A stretch of DNA of 64,000 nucleotides from Lentinus brumalis (GCA_001792895.1 MARA01000004.1:868001-932000); one strand, 5' to 3'. Shown: positions 42,087 through 54,695, counted from the stretch's first letter. Numbers and translations: made by a program. The notes: a model not told the origin generated them from the sequence alone.

Positions 42087-42996
42087 ATGGAAGAGTTCAA
42101 AGAGGACGAAATTGAGAGCATACTCTACATTGGACGAGAGGTTTCAGGTTAGCAAGCAGTCGTCTGTGCGTGATCAGCTCATCACAGAGAGGACAGTATT
42201 CAAGATCCCTCCCCTCAAGGCGAACGAGGGACATCGCGCGCAAGAATGGGGTGATCTCGGGAATCCTCTGTGGAAAGGTCGCATACGCATCATAGAACGA
42301 TCGTCGGGCGTGACCATGCAGTTCGAGGATGCTACAACTGGTGAGTACCAACAACGGCCAGCTTGTCAACCATGAGTGAACGCGTTTGACTTGTCTAGGT
42401 GAACGTATGTTGCTGCCAATGAAGCTTCCCTACCCTCTGTGACAGTGATCTTCAGTCTTCGCGAAGGCAGTCTATGACCCGGCGAAACCGTGCGTCGAAG
42501 CTGTTCTCGATTCCTCAAGATACTTCGTCGTCCGTGTGGAGGACAACGGCCGCAGAGCATATATCGGCATGGGTTTTCTTGAGCGTTCAGACAGCTTTGA
42601 CTTCAGTGCGTGAACCCTTCTCATGCCTTATGTCCAATTGTCTAACCGATATGCCCGACAGACGTCGCACTCCAAGATTATACCAAGTGAGCTTGTCGTT
42701 CTGAACGCTTATGTGATTACCGACGTCTTTCAGGCGTTGGCGAGCTGCCCAGAACCCCTCTGAGACACCTGCCAACGAGCCGTCACCTCATATACCCGCT
42801 GGGCCCAAGAAGGACTACACCCTGAAGGAGGGACAGACCTTCTCCATCTCCATTCCCGGAAAGCCCAAGACATCCCCGAATAGCACAGGTGTGAACCTGT
42901 TGGGTGGGAGCTCTGGAAGCGGATTCTCGTCGTCGGGTAGCGGCGGTATTCCAGCGCTGTTGCCTCCACCGCCCAGTGCACCTAGGAAACGGTAGG
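42087..42996 (+). CDS. NECAP-family protein (DUF1681), clathrin-adaptor associated
   Basis: Adaptin-ear-binding coat protein acting in clathrin-coated vesicle formation. Exon 1 starts ATG 42087 ([20 protein letters not shown]) and joins over a GTTAGC...CAG intron to [72 protein letters not shown] and [20 protein letters not shown] follow, together the PH-like NECAP fold. The tail ([20 protein letters not shown]) is Pro/Ser/Gly-rich and ends [13 protein letters not shown] 42994-42996. The short motif-bearing tail is usual in fungal members. Five or six exons. Confidence 0.92.
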
Positions 42997-44443
42997 AGAG
43001 GTTGTCGGACTATCGTCGCTGTGTACTATACTCTACATCCCGTTGCTCTGATTCTGCTCAGGACGCTATGATGATCGGCTGTCGCCGCAGACTTTACCAT
43101 TCTGTCAACGGGAAAGAGCGCAATCACCAATCTCAGTCGGAATACTGCGTATCGCAACATCGCATTGCGAATCGCGCCTCGATCAAAAGCTCGCTAGCTT
43201 GAACCCCGGAAGAATATCGTCGGTCAGTCAAGCTCGATCGCTCACCCGGCCTGTCTAGCTCGGTGCGCTTGAAGGGGCATTACCGGGGTGCGGCCATCTC
43301 AGCTACCTCGACGTTCCTCGAGCTATGTCCCGACCGTGCATAGCATGACCTGGACTTCTTTTCCGGCACTTTTCTTTCACCAATGAGCTGAGTCCATGTA
43401 CCACATCGACCTGGACCTGTAGTCCATTCTAGTTGGTGCAGATTGATCCGTACTCTTGACAGCTGGAGTCCCGAGGGCGTCCGCGACTAGGCCGCGTGGT
43501 TTCTTCTTCGCCGCTCGACGTGCCTGGTGAAGAAGTAGCCAGCGTTCACCACGCATGAGCAGGGAGAGTTTTCGATACTCTGAGTGGTCACGAACAGTCA
43601 GTCACGAACGGGCAATAGTTCAGCAGGTTGATCAATGTGCTATTACTTCCGAGAGTTCTGTGATAGTGGTCTGGAAGACAGCCGAAGTTCCAAGATCACA
43701 AGGGGTTGTCAGCACGGGACCGGACATTAGCGGGTTTACTTGCTCCGCATGGACTCGTGCGTCTGCAACCCTGTCCTCGGGGGCTCCTTTGGGTTTCCTT
43801 TAGGTGGGTAGGACCTATCATAATGACCGCAGAGCTAATTGAACCCCTTGCCATATATAGACCAGTACCACCTGCACGTTCAGCGGACATGGCGTGCATG
43901 CGTGCCAGAGCCGCCGACATGACGAGGTGCTTGGTAGGCTTAAGGCCAGCCGGAAGGTACGGGAATGTTGCCCGCGAGCTCCTTCCGTCAACCTCTGCTA
44001 GCTGCCATTGGGATCATTGGCTCACTTGATTACTACCGCGGAGTGACGTTTGAAGCGGCTGCTTCTCACTCAGGTGGCGGAGAAACATGGCTCGTGCCCA
44101 AGTCGGCCAACTCCATCCGAACTTGTACCGACGCCGAGCTTGTGCAAAGAAGACGGACCCGTCGCGCAGGCTTCCTCCGCCGCTTACCGCCTACGACGAT
44201 GGATCGTGGCCGGGTGAACATGCGGTCCCATGACTTGCTCCCAACCGCGTCCATGTCGACAACTGACCTGCCCCGACGTCTTTCCGCCACGTCCGCTCGG
44301 GTGTTCGCCGGATATTTTGGGTGTTCGACGTGATGCTTGATGCCAACGAGAGCCTTCGGGGCTGTCGCTACGAGTATATAACGAACAAGCCGGACAGCTG
44401 AGACACCGGGATCCACAGGCCCTCCAAACCCCGGTACCGCAAA
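42997..44443. other. 1.45-kb upstream region of cel6A
   Basis: No gene seen. A TATATAA box at 44375-44381 lies 63 bp before the ATG. A CCGGGG at 43283-43288 fits the loose CreA consensus SYGGRG, too weak alone to claim carbon repression. Confidence 0.55.
44375..44381 (+). promoter_or_regulatory. TATA box of cel6A
   Basis: TATATAA in CGAGTATATAACG, about 63 bp upstream of the start codon. This is usual spacing for a strongly induced secreted-enzyme gene. Confidence 0.72.
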
Positions 44444-46125
44444 ATGTCCAAGTTCGCTTCGCTCCTCGCTCTGCTCGCCATCGTACCCTCCCTGGCTTAC
44501 GCCCAGGCTCCCGTCTACGGGCAGTGCGGCGGTATCGGCTGGTGTGAGTACCCTGAACAGAGTCACTTGCGAGGCTCAGTGCTGACTGACTGGCAACTAC
44601 TCTAGCTGGTGCTACAACCTGTGCATCTGGATCCACTTGTACCAAGCTCAACGACTACTACTCGCAGTGCCTGTAAGTTCACATCATTGCGATGCTTTAG
44701 CCATCATGGTGCTTATGGTTCGCTTTGTAGTCCTGGCGCAGCTAGCTCGGCACCGTCTTCTACTCCGACTACGACACCTCCCTCGTCGACTCCGGTCAGC
44801 ACCCCGCCAACAAGTACCACCAGCGGCGGCAGCGCTCCCTCGACAACCCCGGCTGCTGGCAACCCCTTCGTTGGCGTCACGGTCAGTTGCTAAAGTACTG
44901 AATACATACATGCAACAAATGGGGCTGATTCGTGCTTTGACAGCCCTTCCTTAGCCCTTACTACGCTGCTGAGGTCGCCGCGGCTGCGGATGCCATCACC
45001 GACTCCACTTTGAAGGCCAAGGCTGCAAGCGTTGCCAAGATCCCGACGTTCACCTGGCTTGACTCCGTCGCCAAGGTCCCTGACCTCGGCACGTATCTCG
45101 CGGACGCGGACGCGCTCCAGAAGAGTTCCGGCCAGAAGCAGGTCGTGCAGATCGTGGTGTACGACCTGCCCGACCGTGACTGCGCGGCCAAGGCGTCGAA
45201 CGGCGAGTTCAGCATCGCCGACGGTGGCCAGGCGAAGTACTACGACTACATCGACCAGATCGTCGCGCAGATCAAGAAGTTCCCCGACGTCCGCGTCATC
45301 GCCGTGATCGAGCCCGACTCACTCGCGAACCTCGTCACGAACCTGAACGTCCAGAAGTGCGCCAACGCCCAGACCACGTACAAGGCGTGCGTCACCTACG
45401 CGCTCAACCAGCTCGCCTCCGTCGGCGTGTACCAGTACATGGATGCCGGCCATGCTGGCTGGCTCGGCTGGCCCGCCAACATTCAGCCCGCTGCCCAGCT
45501 CTTCGCCTCGATGTTCAAGAGCGCGGGCTCCTCGCCCTTCGTCCGCGGTCTCGCCACCAGTAAGCCCTTCTTCCACTTTTCCCCTCCAGCGGAACCCGCG
45601 CACTCACATCCGCCTCACAGACGTCGCGAACTACAACGCCCTCAGCGCGGCCTCGCCCGACCCCATCACCCAGGGCGACCCCAACTACGACGAGCTGCAC
45701 TACATCAACGCGCTCGGCCCCATGCTCGCACAGCAGGGCTTCCCCGCCCAGTTCGTCGTCGACCAGGGTCGCGCCGGCCAGCAGAACCTCCGCCAGCAAT
45801 GGGGCGACTGGTGCAACATCAAGGGCGCCGGCTTCGGCACCCGCCCGACGACCAACACCGGCTCCGCGCTCATCGACGCCATCGTCTGGGTCAAGCCCGG
45901 AGGAGAGTCCGACGGTACTTCGAACAGCTCCTCGCCCCGCTTCGACAGCACCTGCTCTCTGGTGCGTTCCCTTCCTTTTGCCCCCTCTCTATCCTTTTCT
46001 CTCTATCCTGGTGCTGACGGGTTCCCATTGTGCAGTCGGATGCCACCCAGCCCGCGCCCGAGGCTGGTACCTGGTTCCAGACATATTTCGAGACCCTCGT
46101 CTCGAAGGCGAACCCGCCGCTGTAA
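44444..46125 (+). CDS. cel6A: Cellobiohydrolase II, CBM1-GH6
   Basis: Secreted inverting exoglucanase that releases cellobiose from the non-reducing ends of cellulose. Six exons. Signal peptide MSKFASLLALLAIVPSLAYA, then CBM1 (YGQCGGIGW-SGATTCAS with the planar aromatics and paired Cys), a Ser/Thr/Pro linker, and the GH6 barrel from NPFVGVT-PFLSPYYAAEVA. Active-site loops are VVQIVVYDLPDRDCAAKASN (catalytic Asp region), VIAVIEPDSLANLVTNLNVQ, YMDAGHAGWLGWPANIQPAA and WVKPGGESDGTSNSSSPRFD. The end is WFQTYFETLVSKANPPL*, TAA 46123-46125. Length (about 450 aa) and domain order match white-rot CBHII. Confidence 0.96.
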
Positions 46126-46681
46126 AAGCCTCGCTGCTGTATCGATGGCAGATTGCTGTATCCATGTGTACTGTATCTCTTCTCAATCTATAGGGCTTTC
46201 TCTCTCTTCCCAGGCACTGTTGGCACTCTGCTGCACATCGTGGTATTCTGCGTCCACCACGCGACTCGGAGATCTCACGAGGTCGCCCTGAATGGGCGTG
46301 GGGGATCCCATCCCCAAGATACCCGCCAACCATGGCGACCATGATACTCATGCGTGTAACGTCTCGACACGACGTTCCCAAGGTCCAAGGTGGATACGGA
46401 TGGTCGGAGCGCACACTCGCAAGATGGATCGCGGAGAACCGAGCATTACTGGATTCCGCAAACAGTGCGTATGATACACGGAGAGTCATCCAGACGATGA
46501 TACACTACGATAGTAATATGGATGTAACTGACTGTTCATCACAGGTAGCGGGTTGCGAGCGGCTGCGACCCGTAGCGATAGCATCTCGGAGTGGCATAGC
46601 AAGAACGAATTGTAGAGTACATTGCCCAACATCCATCGACAACTAACCAAGAAGCCCGTCTTGCGAGGATCAAGAAGCATT
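46126..46681. other. Intergenic, convergent
   Basis: 3' regions of cel6A and NFS1. No gene seen. Confidence 0.5.
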
Positions 46682-48634
46682 CTAGTGCTGAGACCAGTCG
46701 ATGCTGTTGATGTCGATACCCTCCTGGACCATCTCCCACAGCGGACTTCAAGGACACCAGGTCAGCAAACTGAGCACACAAGTTCGAACGGACGCGCAAC
46801 GCACCTCATGTCACGCAGTTTTTGGACGACAGCAACGATCTTGTCGACGACGTAGTCAATCTCGGCTTCGGTGGTGAAGCGGCCGATACCGAACCGCAAC
46901 GATGAGTGCGCCATGTCCTCCGCCGCACCAAGGGCGCGCAGGACATATGATGGCTCAAGCGAGGCGGACGTGCATGCACTGCCGGAAGACAGCGCAATAT
47001 CCTGGTGGGGTAAGCGTGAGCGCGGCATAAAACGACATGAGACGAACACCCGTACCTTCAGAGCCATCAACAGACTCTCGCCCTCGACGTAGGAGAAACT
47101 GAGATTGACGCATCCGGGGTAGCCATTGGGGTCACCGTTCCGCACAACGTGTTCGACGCGCGCGTTGATGCTATTGATGAGGCGGTCGGATAGCTGCTTT
47201 ACCCAAGCACGATCCCTCTATCAAAAAATGTCAGCAAACCACGTATGACGACACTCGGGCAGACTGCAGTGCTCAGTACCCCTGCACGCGCGATCATAGC
47301 AAAGCTGGCGGTTCTGCTTGCAGCGCAAGCAACACACCACGATGCTCCCACATGAGATGTGTGTATGCGTGGAAGTCTCATCAACGCAGCCTGTAAAGAA
47401 GAGTACTCACCGACATTTCCTGCTTCGCGATTCGTGCTGCCTCGCCAATGCCGACCACCAACGCGGTCGGGAGGGTACCACTCCGCAGGCCGCGCTCCTG
47501 TCCTCCGCCACTCAAGATAGGCTCCAAACGGACACGCGGTCTCCGCCTGACATACGCAGCTCCGATACCCTTCGGCCCGTACAGCTTGTGACCGGATATA
47601 CTCATGAGGTCGATGTTCATCTCGTTCACGTCGACCGGGATCTTGCCTGCGGCCTGAGCGCCGTCGGTGTGGAAGTAAACGCCGCGATGCTTCCGCACAA
47701 TCGCCCCGATTTCCTTGATAGGCTGGATGACACCGGTCTCGTTGTTCACGGTCATGATCGAAACCAAAGAAGTGTCGGGGCGAATTGCGGCCTCGAGCTC
47801 CGCAAGGTCGATGACACCATTACGCTGGACGGGGAGGTACGTCACATCGAAACCCTCCTCCTGGAGCTTGCGGCAAGAATCAAGCACACACTTGTGCTCC
47901 TGTCGTGGGATGAGCAACTCGTCGCGCGGGGCAACTGGGGAACACGCACTGTTTGGGTCGTGATAATGTGCTTTTTTCTGTCTTTGTGGAAACGGGCAAC
48001 GCCCTTGATGGCCATATTGTTTGTCTCCGTCGCGCCCGAGGTGAAGACGACGTCTTTGGGCTCTGCGCCAATGAGGTCGGCGACGTGCTATGTGACGGTG
48101 AGCCTTGCAGACACCACATCACGCGATACTCCACGTACCTTGCGTGCGTCCTCAACAGCCTTCTCAGCCTCCCATCCATACGCATGTGTCCGGCTGTGGG
48201 GGTTGCCGTATTGGTCGGTGAGGTAGGGGAGCATAGCATCCAATACTCTCGGGTCAACGGGAGTGGTAGCCTTGGAGAAACATCAGACGACTGTGCGCCA
48301 ACCGCAGCTCTTTCTGTCACTGACCTGCATGTCAAGGTAAATTGGGCGGGCTTCCCCCTCGCGGCGTGAGGCCTCCAGCTTGAAGCCAAACATGTCTGCA
48401 ACACGCTCAGTTCTGTTTGTAGGGACATGTGCGGGATGTGTACTGACCGACTCGCGGTGAGAACGCCGTGTCCTCCTGGTATGCCGAGGGGACGTCGACT
48501 ACGCTGGCGCGGTCTGCACCCGAGGGCTGCACGAATGCCCTGCGTACATCCTTGATCGTCGCACGCGAGACATTCGAGCGGAGGGCAGAGCGACAGAGGG
48601 CCTTGCCGGACTTTGTCGAGACTCGCGAGAACAT
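46682..48634 (-). CDS. NFS1: Cysteine desulfurase, mitochondrial
   Basis: PLP enzyme that takes sulfur from cysteine for Fe-S cluster assembly on ISCU, and for tRNA thiolation. Start ATG 48632-48634; [20 protein letters not shown] is a mitochondrial presequence. [40 protein letters not shown] and [20 protein letters not shown] follow. A 49-nt GTGCGT...CAG intron separates HIITTQT from [11 protein letters not shown]. The PLP lysine is in [20 protein letters not shown] and the catalytic cysteine loop is [20 protein letters not shown]. The C-terminus [21 protein letters not shown] (TAG 46682-46684) is diagnostic, since it contacts the scaffold. Nine or so exons. Confidence 0.96.
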
Positions 48635-48936
48635 GGTGGACGACGAGCAAGAGACTAAGAGGCGACTTATCTGATAACTCGCGCGGCCACTCACTGCGCT
48701 CGACTCGTCTGTCTGTCAGCGACCCGCAAGTCACGGGAGGTGAGGAATGCTTCCGGCAGCCCACGAGCCAATCACAGCCCGACCCACCCGCCAGCCTATC
48801 CCGCGCAGAGCCGCAGCGCCGGGCCCAGTTGCCCTCCCAGGAGCCACTCAGGTGTCCCGCGCACGGACCACGCTGCGAACACAACGTCCTCGCCTCACTC
48901 GCCACACTCCGCCCACTCCCCTCTGCTCTCCCCACC
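48635..48936. promoter_or_regulatory. Divergent promoter region between NFS1 and the SR factor
   Basis: 302 bp between the start codons. C-rich, no TATA box seen. Confidence 0.5.
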
Positions 48937-50259
48937 ATGGCTCGTCGTCTCTACCTTGGCAGTATGTCCCCGCCGCCGCTCCCCATCTCTTTCTCGTGCT
49001 CACCGTCTTCCAGAACTCCCCCCAGATGCTCGTTCCGAGGACGTGCAGAAAATTTTCGACGGCTATGGGCGTATCGTCGACTGTCGTGTCATGACGGGTG
49101 GGTGTCTGCGATGTTAGAGTAGACGAGAGCCGTCATTGATCGTCTTCATCATTGTTTCAGGCTTCGGCTTCGTCGAGTTTGAGAGCTCACGCGACGCTGA
49201 GGACGCCCTGCAACACTTCAACGGCAAGAGCTTCATGGGCGCCAAGTATGCCTCTGTTGCAGGATACCCCACAGCTACGGCGCTAATAGTCTCTGCAGCA
49301 TCGTCGTGGAGTTCGCCAAGGAGACTCGTCCTCGCAGAGATCCGTTCGATGCAGACCGTGCTGCCCGTTCCCGCCGTCCTCCAGGACATCGCCTGATTGT
49401 TTCTGGTATTTCGCGTGATACCAGCTGGCAGGTACGTGTTTTCTTTTGGTGTCGTCTCCGTAGATCCGGCCTTCCCACGGGCAAAGCATCCGGCCGCTAC
49501 CACCGTCATCCTTTCATGCCTTCTTGGATCCGGGACTCAATCATAGCCTTCCAATTAGGACTTGAAAGACTTCGGTCGTGAGGCCGGTAGTGTCTCTTAC
49601 GCGGACATCGAGCGTGACGCTCCTGGCGAAGGGTTCGTCAATTTGTCTCTGCTACTATCGCAAAAATGCTTACAGCCTCCCAGGATCTTGGAATACCTTT
49701 CCCGTGAGGATGCCGAGCGCGCTGTCAAGGAATTGGATGGGCGGGACCTCCGCGGCCAGCCCGTCCGGGTCGCCATGGACCGCGAGGTTAGTTCTTGGCC
49801 CTGCTCAGCGTACGAGTGTGTCTGACCAATCTTTCTGCAATAGCGTCCTGCAGGAGATGATCATCGTCGTGACTCTCGTAGGGATGACCGCCGTGACGAT
49901 CGTCATGCTCGGGACGACCGCTACGCTCGGGATGACCGTTACGCCCGGGACGACCGACCCCCAGAGACGACCGTGGCTACCGCAGGGAACGCTCCAGGTC
50001 GCCTCCTCGCCGCACCGAAGTCGATGATCGTCGCGCCCCCAGGTCTCCACCTCCCCGGAGGGATGATGATAAAAGGCCTGCAGGGTACGATGACCGGCGA
50101 GGTGCCTATGATGTCCGAAGAGGCCCTGATCCTTATTATGACCGCCGCAGGGACGATGTCGACAGACGCAGGGACGATCGCCGTCGGGACGAGAGGGACG
50201 ATCGCCACGATGACAGGCCCCCGAGGCAGACCAACGGGGATAGCGGATGGGCGCGCTGA
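48937..50259 (+). CDS. SR-type splicing factor (two RRMs, RD/RS tail), SRSF1-like
   Basis: Nuclear pre-mRNA splicing regulator. Exon 1 is MARRLYLG, joining to KLPPDARSEDVQKIFDGYGR; RRM1 continues with GFGFVEFESSRDAEDALQHF. The second, pseudo-RRM starts HRLIVSGISRDTSWQDLKDF. The SWQDLKD heptapeptide is the signature of SRSF1-type pseudo-RRMs. It ends LDGRDLRGQPVRVAMDRE. The tail is built of DDRYARDDR/RDDRR repeats with RERSRSPPRR and ends TNGDSGWAR*, TGA 50257-50259. Six to seven exons. In the fungal nomenclature it would correspond to Srp2/Npl3-like proteins. Confidence 0.92.
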
Positions 50260-50904
50260 GGTGGCCAAGTGGTTTACCGGATATCATCCGTTTCCGTTGT
50301 GGCCCGCGAAATGGTTTTCCGAATGGCGTCGTGGACTTCCTCTCTCCCGCTTCGCTTCGAATAGGTTCTTGCTGTATGGACGAGGAGTCGTGTATCGAGC
50401 TCGAAGGATATCCCGCGATCTTGTAACCTCCGATTCCATGGCGCCTGGCCTCCGATAAGGGTTCCCCTCCTGGTGCTTGCGGACTTCCCCAGGTATCAGT
50501 CGCTGGCTACTCGTTTGGTTTCAAGACCCGTCGTTGGCTTCGTTGGATGGACGTTGTGTGCGGTGGTCCGACCAATGGTCCTCTTCCTGGACGCTGGTGC
50601 TCAGAAGATCTCGCTTGTCGGAGTTGCTGAAGGCGCTCTCGGACCTGGCCGACCGCTTCGACGTCGGGTTCTGTGGGCGTATGTGGGCGCACAAATCGCC
50701 GTGCGAACAGGCAATTCGTCTTCAAGCAAGGCTTCCAGCGGTCTCCGTGCTTCTTCGATGACATCTCCGCCATCAATATCGTATTGCAGGGTCGAGGATG
50801 GGTTCTTCGGGAAGTGGTAAGTCTAAAAAGCGTGTTCATCTCGAACATGTAGATCTGCTGCATGTACAGTACAATTGGTCACAATACAATGTCGCGTTTG
50901 CTTC
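50260..50904. other. Intergenic, convergent
   Basis: 3' regions of the SR factor and TBCE. No supported gene. Confidence 0.5.
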
Positions 50905-53900
50905 TCAATTGTCTACAAGTACAAACTGCGTGTCTGCGTCCACTCCCCAGTATGCAAGGTCTCGCCCGGCGAACTCTTCGTCCAACTCGATGAAGTGGCC
51001 GTCTGGGAGCACCATCCACAGCCGGACAGAGCTCTGCTGCGCCTTTGGGATCTTGAACGACTTCATGAGCTTCATCCGCAAAGTGCGGACCGACATTGTT
51101 GGTAGGACACGGAGAGTCAGCTCGGACTTGCATTCTCCGAGGTAACTTTCGCGCTCGTTCGGAGGGAGGCTCGCGGGCGGTGCGGAAGCCCCGTGATAGA
51201 TGCGGATGGCTAGAGTTCACGGTGAGTAAGGCTATGGTTCAGTTGTGTGCGCGGAGAACAAGGACATGGAACGTTCGAAGGAAGCGGCGATCTGTCTGTA
51301 CGAAGCGAAGGACGGGAGATGCGAACACGCAGGAGATCAGCGGAAGAGATCCGAGGTAGCTAGGTGGCTGGGAGGAGGGAGCGCGAGAACACGAAACAGT
51401 GGAAACTGGAGGAAGAACAAGGGCGAAAACAAGATGGGCCTGGATACGTACTTGTGAGGCGGCTGCTGAGTGTGTCCTGCGCCTTGGGGGCCGCTGGTGC
51501 GTCCGAGATGCCGTGTTCTGGTCAATGTTGCGTTCGCAAATCAAAGACAGGAAGCCGAAGGTTGCGTGTTCGTTGTTGGCGTGTGTGGGCGTGTTCGGCA
51601 CGCAAGCGCAGCGCAGGAGGAGTGATATTCGGGAGGGGTCGCCGAGGTAGATGCAAAATACAAGGACAATCAGTGTCGCACTGCTTCGCGTGGGGGCGCA
51701 GCAGTGTCGTGTGTGAGGGAGGTGATCGTGTCGAGATGACGCACTGGTCTTCAGAGCCTCCCATTGTGGGTGGGTAGCCCGTTTTTCGTCCTCGGAGGTA
51801 AAAGTTTGTTTGGCGATGTACGAGAGGTATAGGAGCTCATTGTCTGTGCGCTCACGGGTCGAAATCTGTATTTCGAAGGGCAATGGGTGCAGTTAGCGAC
51901 TGCGGTGAGGGCTGTACTTTTCACCACATGGCGTGCGCACATCACCGAGCCACGATAAAGCAATCGTCAGGGTCGATGTAGCGCAGACCGGCAAGGAGCG
52001 ACGCCTGGGACATATCCGAGAACGGAAGACGCACCGCAGTTCCATCAAGCAACTTGAGCGAAGGGATCTTTGCAACTGTGAACGCGCGGGCATACATCGC
52101 CTGGGTAGGGTCTGTTGGAGCCACACATTTTCGGAATCGAGATGCACATAGTCATAGTGCGTCATTGAGTGGACAGATTCGAAGCAAAGGAGTCCAATTG
52201 GCAAAAGGCAAAGTCAGCACAGGTATCATCATCGACTTGAGCCCAGATGCTTGGATGTCAACGTAGAGTTGTCGGGCGCACGGAGCCACGTGGAGTGTAG
52301 CTTTTCACGCGAATCAGATCGAGGGGCACCCAAGGACTCGCGCGGGCTCTGGGTTCCAACTCGGCGGGGATCTGGAACGGGACTCACTCACCGTCTATCA
52401 GGGGATTTCCCGCGAGCGTGAGTGACTCAAGCTCCGGGCACCAGTGCTGGAGCATGTCGATGTCGTACCACGTCGCTATGCGATTGAAAGCGAGCGCGAG
52501 ATGCTTGATACCGCGGAGGGTCGGAGGCGATGCAGCTTCTCTGTCTTTGGCTGCGCCTTCATTGATTCGTGGAGGATCGATCTTGCTAATAGAGTTGGAG
52601 GTGAGGATTAGCCTTTGCAGCCTGTTGTTGGTTGTAAGTACGGCAAGGGCGGGAGAGAGGGTTAGCAATACGGACCGAGAGAGATTGTACGTGGCAGAGC
52701 TGATGTCATGAATGCTATCCAGTTCGTTGCTATCCAAATTCACGGTCTGTACAGTAGTGTTCCTGGGCCATGTGCTCTGAGGCTGTCGGTCCGAACTGAG
52801 ACCTTTCATACGGTTGTATCCGAGCTCCACCGTGCTGAGAGCGGGCATGTGCGGTAGCAAGATCTGCAACTCAGCCCAACTGACCAGCGTCCCGCTGAGC
52901 TGCAGTTCCTCCAAGCGTTGAAACGCGAGGACATTCAGCTGCGAACGTTCCGGTGGGATGAGCCGGTTTGAGCTGCGGCAGTCACGGATATGTCAGCGTT
53001 AGGCTTCGAGAAGGCCTCGCAGGGGACTAACTTGAGAGACAGGCTTCGGAGGTTCGCCAGTTCGATCGTAATCGCAGCGACGGTGTCCCAACCCGAGATA
53101 AGGTTTTTGGATAGATCTAGGCCGCGAATACCTATCACATCGAAGCAAGTGAGCAATCAAGAGTCTCGCTGGTCATCATCAAACTCTATGATATGTGATA
53201 TGCATCTTATTCTGCTACATGCGGAGCGAACAGAATTACGGAGGACTGCGAAAGAAGCACAGTATCGAGTCAACGCCGTCTCCGAATGTCCTCGAAGCAG
53301 GTTGTTTCAATGCATTGCTCTCCACGCAGGAAGGCTGCTGATAGATGATAGCACCCCGTATATGCGAGGACACTGCGGCAGCGGTTCCGACAAGCTGACA
53401 AGGCGAATTACGAACGTAGTGCACATGAAACTATAACGGCTCGCACATGCACAGGCAGGTGTGCAATATACTACGGACTGCGTCAGCCGTACAAGAGTGA
53501 TGCAGCTCGTAGCATTTGTGTATGATCCGCCAGCCAGCACTGTTGCCAACCGATAGTGTGCGCAATGACGCGACAGAAAATGCAGAGCCGTTCACAGAGC
53601 CAGTATATCACAACCGGCATATCAGCGCCTGACATTTCAGTACGCACCGCAGTGCGCCGGCGTTGCGAGCAAGCTCCGAGTGGTCAAGGTTAAGACAGAC
53701 GGCAGCGATGCTCACAGCCACCGGGTGGTTAACAGGGAGGGTAACTCCGCCGCCAGTCTTAGTCTTATACGGGTCCCACTCATTGTGTACCTGGTTATAT
53801 ATGAAACATTCAGTGACACCTCTTGGGTCGGCGTTTCCTCTCAATTTCCAGCATAATGTGTGGACTGGCCGAAGAGACCGAGCGCGGAAGATCCCAGGAT

Positions 53901-54447
53901 TCGACTACCAGGAGTCCACAACGTACCTGGACAAGTCCGACTAATTTCGCCCGGTGGATCGGCGCTTGACACGGATTCGTTGTCGAGACTGACTTCCCGG
54001 AGCCTCTCTAGCCGTGCCAGTTTGTTCCTGATCTTGTCCAGTCCCACAGCTTCCACCTCGATCGCGCCGCCGGAAGAGCCCAGAATCACTTTCTCAAGTG
54101 AGGCGCTTCCGTGGGGTATCTCAATGTATTTGGCGGTGAGGGCACGTAGAAAGCTCACGCCATAGGAAACTCCAGCAGCAGTAGGTCGGATGAAAGATCC
54201 GCTATTCCGGACGCTGTGGTGATTGTGAGGAACACAGCATGGACCAGCCAGTGAACGTACAGTCTCACAGACAGGTGAAGTATCGCTTTCCATCCTTAAC
54301 ACCATCGTGCTTCCCGCGCTTTGGGTCGTCCCATTCAACGCCGAGCCATACGCCTTGTGTTCCGTTCACAGGCCCGACATATCTGACCGTGCCCAGGGCA
54401 CCGGAGTGGTTGATGCGGGTGCCCACCGTGGGCAGGCTGTATGCCAT
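50905..54447 (-). CDS. TBCE: Tubulin-folding cofactor E
   Basis: Chaperone that binds alpha-tubulin and helps assemble the alpha/beta dimer. Start ATG 54445-54447. CAP-Gly domain first (HSGALGTVRYVGPVNGTQGV, WLGVEWDDPKRGKHDG), then FIRPTAAGVSYGVSFLRALT. A leucine-rich repeat array follows (IRGLDLSKNLISGWDTVAAI, LEELQLSGTLVSWAELQILL, STVELGYNRMKGL, RLILTSNSISKIDPP, LESLTLAGNPLIDG), then the LRR cap with ISTRERTDNELLYLSYIAKQ and a ubiquitin-like C-domain (SELTLRVLPTMSVRTLRMKL, DAQFVLVDN-like end DADTQFVLVDN*). TGA 50905-50907. Two introns are very long for this genome: 53132-53936 (805 nt) and 51210-51744 (535 nt). Confidence 0.92.
53132..53936 (-). other. 805-nt intron of TBCE, content unexplained
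   Basis: Donor GTACGT after ISRTCPG and acceptor GATAG before IRGLDLSKN are both in phase. Other introns here are 50-60 nt. It contains a 78-codon minus-strand frame (53608-53844; CFIYNQVHNEWDPYKTKTGG, NHPVAVSIAAVCLNLDHSEL) that looks protein-like but matches nothing I know. No terminal inverted repeats seen. Confidence 0.7.
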
Positions 54448-54695
54448 GGAGGTCGCCGCCTGCGATAGCTACCGAGTCACGAGGGCCCAGGCTCCGAGAC
54501 GAGTCGGGTGATGAGCGTACAGATGAAAGCAGTCGGAAGTGAGCTAAGGAAGCGGCAGGAGGAGACAGCGGCGCAGGCGCGCGCTGCACGGGCGCGTCAC
54601 CTGCTTCCCACCGCCTCCTCGGACCTCCGCGCGTTAGCCCCCGACCGCCTGCTCCTGCCTGCTCCTGCTCCTGTCTATCGACCCGACGTAGCCAG
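54448..54695. promoter_or_regulatory. Divergent promoter region between TBCE and HIBCH
   Basis: 248 bp between starts, with CTGCTCCTGC repeats near 54647-54672. No TATA box. Confidence 0.5.

Noticed and set aside
47381..47943. Apparent NFS1 insertion [16 protein letters not shown] before [10 protein letters not shown]
   Set aside because: It is a 49-nt in-frame intron with GTGCGT donor and CGACAG acceptor. Removing it gives the conserved [12 protein letters not shown].
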